Of a stretch of 5,682 nt of DNA, positions 1 to 4,169 are shown one piece after another. The stretch is taken from NCBI GenBank assembly GCA_036557525.1, contig DATBHH010000114.1:1-5682 (forward strand), written 5' to 3'. A model generated the notes under the pieces. The model was given only the letters and a program-made list of their open reading frames with translations. It did not search any database and was not told where the DNA came from. Within the stretch, counting starts at the first letter, position 1, and the number at the start of each line of letters is the position of its first letter. The stretch comes from VRUE01 sp036557525. GTDB taxonomy: Bacteria > Actinomycetota > Thermoleophilia > Solirubrobacterales > 70-9. The position numbers were made by a program, and so were the translations under genes.

Positions 1-315
1 AGGCGTCTACAGGCTTAGCCGGCGCTTGATTCTCGTCTCCCGGGGTCCGCGCCGGCGGGCACTGCGGGAGACATCAGCCCCTTCAATTTCCCCCGGCGGG
101 CGGGGCGCTCCGCCCGGGTGAGCCCGCAATTGAAGCCGGGATCCCCCTCCGCGGGCGGGAGAGGGCCGACTCTCACTCACCTAGCTATCGACTAGGCGGC
201 GAGGGCGAACTCATGGTCCGCACGTATTGATTGGTGCCGGTGTTTCACGAGGCCTCCGGCCACCTCGACCTGCAACCGTTCGCACGGACCGACCAGGTCG
301 AAGCCTGTCGCCCCC
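1..315 (-). ncRNA. ssrA: tmRNA (transfer-messenger RNA), 3' end cut off by window edge
   Basis: tmRNA rescues ribosomes stalled on broken mRNAs: it enters as an alanyl-tRNA mimic with SmpB, then serves as template for a degradation tag. Read on the minus strand, the 5' end GGGGGCGACAGGCTTCGACC (315 to 296) matches the conserved tmRNA start (seven-base acceptor strand, A8, then the TTCGAC block at the spacing I recall for Mycobacterium). The stretch 275-236 follows the E. coli pattern TGCAnnnCGAGG...GGCCTCGT and folds as pseudoknot 1: 263-267 pairs with 248-252, and 256-260 with 236-240. The tag frame ends in codons for ALAA plus stop. Further on are self-complementary blocks (CTTCAATT with AATTGAAG; TCTCCCG with CGGGAGA) fitting the later pseudoknots. 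GGCTAAGCCTGTAG (20 to 7) matches the conserved 3' block GGCTAAGCATGTAG of E. coli. Roughly 45 bases, with the T-arm and acceptor 3' strand, should lie left of position 1. The call rests on recalled family consensus, not a covariance-model run. Confidence 0.95.
192..221 (-). other. tmRNA tag-peptide reading frame, predicted ADHEFALAA
   Basis: Within the tmRNA, the frame GCG GAC CAT GAG TTC GCC CTC GCC GCC TAG runs from 221 to 192 and encodes ADHEFALAA followed by UAG. Its C-terminus has the AL-Ala-Ala degron recognised by ClpXP-type proteases (compare E. coli ANDENYALAA and M. tuberculosis ADSHQRDYALAA). The resume codon is inferred as GCG at 221-219: it is the Ala codon that gives an Asp-rich tag start, and the bases just before it (AATACGT) place U at -5 and A at -4, as in the E. 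coli UAGUC and mycobacterial UAAGC contexts. The tag has nine codons against ten in E. coli, and Phe replaces the usual Tyr before ALAA. The reading frame is firm because of the end; the first codon is inferred. Confidence 0.85.
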
Positions 316-332
316 GTGCTATGTCTTTCGCA

Positions 333-338
333 ATTGTA
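333..338 (-). promoter_or_regulatory. candidate -10 element for ssrA
   Basis: On the minus strand the hexamer TACAAT (338 to 333) is close to the sigma-70-type consensus TATAAT. It lies 17 bases before the mature tmRNA 5' end, so transcription would begin about 10 bases upstream of it. That fits the known need for RNase P to trim a short 5' leader from pre-tmRNA. No convincing -35 hexamer is visible at 16-18 bases spacing; that region lies inside the start of the flavoprotein gene. Confidence 0.35.
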
Positions 339-342
339 CGGT
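337..342 (+). promoter_or_regulatory. candidate -10 element for the flavoprotein gene (leaderless start)
   Basis: TACGGT fits the actinobacterial TANNNT -10 pattern. Seven bases separate it from the ATG at 350, so initiation would fall at the start codon itself. This agrees with the absence of any Shine-Dalgarno sequence before that ATG and would make the mRNA leaderless, which is common in actinobacteria. It overlaps the candidate ssrA -10 box on the other strand. There is no clear -35, and a six-base pattern this loose can occur by chance. Confidence 0.3.
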
Positions 343-349
343 GTGGCCC

Positions 350-1726
350 ATGGCTGAGCGGGAGTTCGACGCGATCGTCCTCGGCGCCGGCGCTCCCGGG
401 GAGGTCTGCGCCGGGCGGATCGCAGAAGGCGGGCTGCGGGTGGCGATCGTCGAGTCCGGCCTGCTCGGCGGCGAATGCTCCTACTACGCCTGCATGCCGT
501 CGAAGGCGCTGCTGCGGCCGGGCGAGCTCTACGCCGAGGCCCGCAGGGTTCCCGGCGTGAAGGAGGCCGTCACCGGGTCCCTCGACCCCGAGGCGATGCT
601 CGCCCGGCGCGACGTCGTGATCCACGACCGCGACGATTCGGGCCAGCTCCCCTGGCTCGAAGAGCACGAAATCGAGGTCTTCCGCGGCGAGGGCCGGCTC
701 GACGGCGAGCGGCGGGTCGTCGTCGGCGAGCACATCCTGACCGCTACCCGGGCGGTCGTGATCGCAACCGGCAGCAGTGCCGCGATGCCCTCGATCGAGG
801 GCCTCGATTCGGTCCGCGCCTGGAGCAACCGCGACGCCACGACCGCTAAGCAGGTGCCCGCGAGCATCGTCGTCCTCGGCGCCGGACCCGTCGGGGCCGA
901 GCTCGCCCAGGCCTGGTCGACCCTCGGCGCCGAGGTGACCCTGGTCGGCGCCGATCAGCGGCTGCTGCCGCGAGAGGAGCCATTCGCCGGCGAGCAGGTC
1001 GCCGAGTCCCTGCGCGACGCATACGGGGTCGAGGTGCTGACGGGGACGACGGCCGATCGCGTCGCCGCAAGCGGCGGCGGCGTCGAGGTCTCGTTCGGGG
1101 ACGGCACCTCGATCGAGGCGGCCGAGGTCCTCGTCGCGGTCGGACGCACCCCGCGCACCTCGTCGATCGGGCTCGACTCGGTCGGCGCCGAGACCGACGA
1201 GCGCGGGTTCCTCGTCGTCGACGACCGGCTTCGGGTCGGCGGGCGCGACTGGCTCTACGCAGTGGGCGATATCAACGGCCGGGCGCTCTTCACCCACATC
1301 GGCAAGTACCAGGGCTGGGTCGTCGCGGAGAACATCCACGGCAGGCCCGTCGATGCGATCGCCGAGGGAATCGGCCCACCCCGGGTGATCTTCACCGACC
1401 CCCAGGTCGCGGCGATCGGCCGGACCCTCGCCGAGGCCGAGGCGGAGGAGGTCGACGCTCGCGCCGTCGACGTCAGCACCGACGGGACCGCCGGCGCCAG
1501 CTTCCAGGGCAAGGGGACCGGCGGCACCACCCGGATCGTCGTCGACGAGGCCAGGGGGGTGATCGTCGGCGCCACGTTCTGCGGCTTCGAGACCGCCGAC
1601 TTTCTCCACGCGGCTACCGTCGCCGTGGTCGGCGAGGTGCCGCTGAAGCGGCTCCGACACGCGATTGCCGCCTTCCCCACTCGCAGCGAGATCTGGCTGA
1701 AGCTGCTCGAGGCTTACGGCCTCTAG
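350..1726 (+). CDS. FAD/NAD(P)-dependent class I disulfide oxidoreductase family flavoprotein (dihydrolipoamide dehydrogenase/mercuric reductase-like)
   Basis: A 458-residue cytosolic flavoenzyme, close to the usual 450-480 of the family. Seen in order: an FAD-binding Rossmann motif GAGAPG at residues 12-17; the redox-active disulfide C43-SYYA-C48 followed by PSK (50-52); an ATG strand motif at 139-141; a second dinucleotide-binding motif GAGPVG at 177-182; the second FAD contact YAVGD at 303-307; and the C-terminal dimerisation domain from about 343. The usual catalytic His of HPTxxE near the C-terminus is Phe here (F442-PTRS-E447), while the Glu is kept. The Glu that normally ends the NAD-binding strand and favours NADH is Gly200. 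The family transfers electrons from NAD(P)H through FAD and the disulfide; the acceptor here is unknown and lipoamide is doubtful. ATG 350 is chosen because MAEREFDAIVLGAG is a normal family N-terminus. Any upstream start (e.g. in-frame TTG at 227) would run through the oppositely oriented tmRNA gene; GTG 341 is a minor alternative. No pyruvate or 2-oxoacid dehydrogenase genes adjoin it. Confidence 0.9.
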   Translation: MAEREFDAIVLGAGAPGEVCAGRIAEGGLRVAIVESGLLGGECSYYACMPSKALLRPGELYAEARRVPGVKEAVTGSLDPEAMLARRDVVIHDRDDSGQLPWLEEHEIEVFRGEGRLDGERRVVVGEHILTATRAVVIATGSSAAMPSIEGLDSVRAWSNRDATTAKQVPASIVVLGAGPVGAELAQAWSTLGAEVTLVGADQRLLPREEPFAGEQVAESLRDAYGVEVLTGTTADRVAASGGGVEVSFGDGTSIEAAEVLVAVGRTPRTSSIGLDSVGAETDERGFLVVDDRLRVGGRDWLYAVGDINGRALFTHIGKYQGWVVAENIHGRPVDAIAEGIGPPRVIFTDPQVAAIGRTLAEAEAEEVDARAVDVSTDGTAGASFQGKGTGGTTRIVVDEARGVIVGATFCGFETADFLHAATVAVVGEVPLKRLRHAIAAFPTRSEIWLKLLEAYGL

Positions 1727-1742
1727 TGTCCTGACGCTAGAG
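1721..1742. terminator. Possible shared hairpin between convergent genes, containing both stop codons
   Basis: CTCTAG (1721-1726) is the exact inverse of CTAGAG (1737-1742), and the bases between extend the pairing: T1727-G1736 wobble, G1728-C1735 and T1729-A1734, leaving a CCTG loop. The result is a nine-pair stem with a four-base loop that is nearly the same on both strands. The TAG of the flavoprotein gene sits in the left arm and the TAG of the minus-strand gene in the right arm. There is no T-run after the stem on either side, so this is not a classical intrinsic terminator. It could act as a weak bidirectional one or be coincidental. Confidence 0.4.
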
Positions 1743-3671
1743 CTCCGAGCGGCGCTTCAGGTCCTCGAGCTGGTCCTTCGGGAACCCCGGGACTTCGTCG
1801 AGGTCGTCGAGCGATTGGAAGCTCCCGATCCGCTCGCGGTGGGCGAGCAGGCGGGTCGCCTGAGTGACGCTCAGCCCCTGCGTGCGGAGCTGCTCGAAGC
1901 TGACGCTGTTGAGCGAGATCGACGGGCCGGAGCCGGCGGTCGGCGGCGCCGGCGGGGATGAAGGAGGCGGCGCCGGCGGCTCGGGAACGGGTGGGGGCGG
2001 CTCGGGCGGCATCGGAGGCTGGGGCTCGGGCGGGCCCGGGGGCGGCGCCATCTGCTGGACGGGCGGCGGCGGCGGGGGCGGCTCGGATGCCTGTGGCTGC
2101 GCCTCGACCGCCTGCGGCTGCTCCGGAGGTTTGGCGGGGCCGCCGCTCTGACCGACCGAGTGCATCACAGCCTGCTCGGCCTCCGCCGCCCGCTGCTCGG
2201 CCTGGCGGGCCCGCTCCTCGGCCTGGGCGACGCTGTCGCGGAGGTCTTTGAGCCGTCGCTCGCGCTCCTCCTCCTCGGCTTTGAGCGCCGCCAGGCGCTG
2301 GGCCTCGGCGGCCCGTTCTTCGGCCGCTTTGGTCCGCTCCTCGATTTCGGTCAGCCGGCGCTCGGCTTCGGTCATCGAGCGCTCGTGCTCCTCGCGGCCG
2401 CGCTGGAGGTGCTGCTCAGCGTCCTGGAGGCCGGGCGGGACCGGCGGGGGAAGGCTCTGGGTGGTCTGGCCGGTCTCTGTCGGCTCGAGCCGGGCTCCGG
2501 CCGCCTGCTGGTTCTGTTCGGCGGCGGCGATCCGGCGCTCCGCCTCGGCGCGGATCCGCCCCTCCTCCTGCTGAATCTCGGCGACCTTGTCCTGGACCCG
2601 CCGTTCGGCGGTCGCCGGATCGTAGGCGGGCTCGGTTGCGCCGGCCTGAAGCGGCGGCGTCAGCGGGGGAACGGGAACCGCCGGGGCGGCGGGGGCGGCA
2701 GGCGGGGGCTGCTGCGGCGCCGGGGGCTGCTGCGGCGCCGGGGGCTGCTGCAGCACCGGGGGCTGCTGCGGCACCGGGGGCTGCTGCGGCACCGGGGGCT
2801 GCTGGAAGGGAGCCTGGGGCGGCATCTGCTGAGCCGGATAGGGCGGCGGCGGCAGGTTCGGATACTGCGGCGCCGGGGCGGGGTAGGCCTGGGGAGGCTG
2901 GGCCGGGTATTGCTGCGGAGGCTGGCCGGGCATCGGGACACCGGCGGCCTGGGCGCTCTGCTGGGCCAGGAGCGCCCGCTCCTGGGCGGCGCGCGCGGCC
3001 GCCGTTTCGCGCTCGACCTTCGCCGCTTCCTTGCGGGCCCGGCGGGACGAGGCGGGCGCCCCACCGCGGCGTTCGGCCCGCTTGCCGGCCCGTTCTTCGC
3101 GGCGAAGCTTCGCGTTCACCTGCCGCTGCGATCGCTGTTCCGCCCGCGCCGCCCGCTGCTGTTCGCGCGACTGCTTCCGTTTCTCCTTGGCGCTCAACGC
3201 TACGGCCGGAGCCGCGGCGGCGGCCGTCGTCGCGGCGGCGGCGGCGGTCTCGCCCGCCCCGGTCGACGCCGGAGCGGCGCCGGGGGCGGCCTCCGGAGCC
3301 GGGGTCGCCGGAGATTCCGGCCCGGAGGTCGGGGCAGAAACAGACGCGGTTTCGCCGGTGGGCTGCTGCGCCGGACCGGGCGGCGGTGGCGGCGCCTTCG
3401 CGGCGGCGGCAGCCGCCTTCTTTTCGCGGCGCCGTTCGGCCCGCGACGGCTTCCTCTGCTTCGGCGGCTTCGGCGGCTTCGGCAGCTTCTGGGCCTTCGG
3501 GGGCGGCGGGCCCCCGCTTGCGGCTTTCGGTTTCTGCTGCTCCTGACGGCGTCGCTGAACGCTGATCACGAGCAGGAGCAGCAGGATCGCGACCACGAGA
3601 CCTGCAACGAAATACTCGATGTGGTCGCTGACGAATTCGCCGACTTCGCTGGGGACCGATGCCGTGATCAC
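1737..3671 (-). CDS. Membrane-anchored proline-rich coiled-coil protein with ComEA-like helix-hairpin-helix C-terminus
   Basis: A 644-residue protein whose function I do not recognise. Domains, numbered from the GTG at 3671: a short acidic N-terminus; one membrane helix at about 21-38 (a V/A/I/L run) followed at once by RRR, which predicts an outside N-terminus and a cytoplasmic body; a Lys/Pro-rich basic stretch at about 46-85; an Ala/Pro linker; an Arg/Lys/Glu/Ala helix at about 160-240; a Pro/Gln tract at about 246-340 with hexapeptide repeats; charged heptad-like coiled coil at about 352-395 and 415-505; a second Pro-rich tract to about 582; and a helix-hairpin-helix pair at 585-644 resembling ComEA (ISLNS, then F-x-S-L-D-D-L). 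The hairpins read GLS and GFP instead of GxG. It follows smpB by 10 bp and is probably co-transcribed with it. The start is chosen at GTG 3671 because it puts the membrane helix near the N-terminus; an in-frame GTG at 3731 would overlap smpB by 50 bp. The ribosome site is weak. Low-complexity Pro/Ala content makes homology calls unreliable except at the C-terminus. Confidence 0.8.
   Translation of the reverse strand: MITASVPSEVGEFVSDHIEYFVAGLVVAILLLLLVISVQRRRQEQQKPKAASGGPPPPKAQKLPKPPKPPKQRKPSRAERRREKKAAAAAAKAPPPPPGPAQQPTGETASVSAPTSGPESPATPAPEAAPGAAPASTGAGETAAAAATTAAAAAPAVALSAKEKRKQSREQQRAARAEQRSQRQVNAKLRREERAGKRAERRGGAPASSRRARKEAAKVERETAAARAAQERALLAQQSAQAAGVPMPGQPPQQYPAQPPQAYPAPAPQYPNLPPPPYPAQQMPPQAPFQQPPVPQQPPVPQQPPVLQQPPAPQQPPAPQQPPPAAPAAPAVPVPPLTPPLQAGATEPAYDPATAERRVQDKVAEIQQEEGRIRAEAERRIAAAEQNQQAAGARLEPTETGQTTQSLPPPVPPGLQDAEQHLQRGREEHERSMTEAERRLTEIEERTKAAEERAAEAQRLAALKAEEEERERRLKDLRDSVAQAEERARQAEQRAAEAEQAVMHSVGQSGGPAKPPEQPQAVEAQPQASEPPPPPPPVQQMAPPPGPPEPQPPMPPEPPPPVPEPPAPPPSSPPAPPTAGSGPSISLNSVSFEQLRTQGLSVTQATRLLAHRERIGSFQSLDDLDEVPGFPKDQLEDLKRRSEL
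2704..2805 (-). repeat. 18-bp coding minisatellite (QQPPVP/QQPPAP hexapeptides)
   Basis: Five full 18-bp units begin at 2704, 2722, 2740, 2758 and 2776, followed by a 12-bp partial unit ending at 2805. The plus-strand unit is GGGGGCTGCTGCGGCGCC, with a few changes such as GGCACC and CAGCACC. On the minus strand each unit encodes six residues, QQPPVP, QQPPVL or QQPPAP, at about residues 289-323 of the membrane-anchored protein. Because the unit is a multiple of three, gain or loss of copies keeps the frame. This is a coding repeat, not a CRISPR array: there are no spacers. Confidence 0.9.
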
Positions 3672-3681
3672 AGCCCCGAAG

Positions 3682-4167
3682 CTACCTGATTCTGCTCTTG
3701 AATTCGCGCTCGACCTCGCGCCGCACGTCACGCTCCGCGATCTCTCGACGGCGGTCCCGTCCCTCCTTGCCCCGGGCCAGGGCCAGCTCGACCTTTGCCC
3801 GCGGCCCCTTGAAGTAGATCCGGGTCGGGACGAGGGTCAGGCCACGCTCCGCGGTCTTTCCGACCAGCCGCTCGATCTCCGCTCGGTGGAGCAATAGCTT
3901 GCGCGGCCGTTCCGGCTCGTGGTTCTCGCGGCTGGCCGGCTCATAGGGGGGAATGTGGAGGCCGCGCAGCCAGACCTCGCCGTGGTCGATCACAGCGTAG
4001 GCGTCGCTGAGCTGCGCCTTCCCGTTGCGCAGCGACTTCACCTCCGAGCCGAGCAGCGCGATTCCGGCCTCGAACTTCTCGACCAGCTCGAAGCGGTGCC
4101 CGGCGCGGCGGTTGGTCGCGACGTCTCCGGAGGCCGGGCTCCGGCGCTTCTTCGCCTTCTTCGCCAC
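3682..4167 (-). CDS. smpB: SsrA-binding protein SmpB
   Basis: SmpB binds the tRNA-like end of tmRNA, mimics the missing anticodon stem in the A site and is essential for trans-translation. The predicted 161 residues match the family length. Visible family signatures: NRRAGHRFEL at 19-28, GIALLGSEVKSLR at 35-47, HIPPYEP at 71-77, the RPRKLLLHRAEI block at 87-98, LTLVPTRIYFKG at 110-121 and the charged C-terminal tail with DRRREIAERD at 138-147, which in the family enters the empty mRNA channel. The N-terminus is unusually basic (AKKAKKRR). The start is GTG at 4167, two bases after the rnr stop, with a strong GGAGG six bases upstream; longer in-frame versions would lie inside rnr and add unrelated Arg-rich sequence. 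The close junction implies an operon with translational coupling to rnr. Its RNA partner ssrA lies about 3.4 kb downstream on the same strand. The identity is secure. Confidence 0.97.
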   Translation of the reverse strand: MAKKAKKRRSPASGDVATNRRAGHRFELVEKFEAGIALLGSEVKSLRNGKAQLSDAYAVIDHGEVWLRGLHIPPYEPASRENHEPERPRKLLLHRAEIERLVGKTAERGLTLVPTRIYFKGPRAKVELALARGKEGRDRRREIAERDVRREVEREFKSRIR

Positions 4168-4169
4168 GA

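Noticed and set aside
227..349. Extra 41 residues at the front of the flavoprotein
   Set aside because: The region is tmRNA on the other strand plus its promoter, and the residues do not resemble the family N-terminus, which begins cleanly at ATG 350.
245..1660. Long open frame (471 codons) antisense to the flavoprotein gene
   Set aside because: It mirrors the GC-rich codon bias of the real gene, has no recognisable motif and is Asp/Gly/Ala-rich as expected for an antisense shadow.
2704..2805. Tandem repeats considered as a CRISPR array
   Set aside because: Units are directly adjacent 18-mers without spacers and are in frame within a coding region.
2160..3689. Long open frame (509 codons) on the plus strand opposite the proline-rich protein
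   Set aside because: Its Gly/Arg/Leu-rich translation is the reverse of Pro/Ala/Glu/Arg codons. The minus-strand frame has a membrane helix, coiled coil and a helix-hairpin-helix, plus operon placement.
3672..3731. Twenty-residue longer start (GTG 3731) for the membrane-anchored protein
   Set aside because: It would overlap the conserved end of smpB by 50 bp, and its GGAG is only one base from the start codon. GTG 3671 gives a compact signal-anchor N-terminus.
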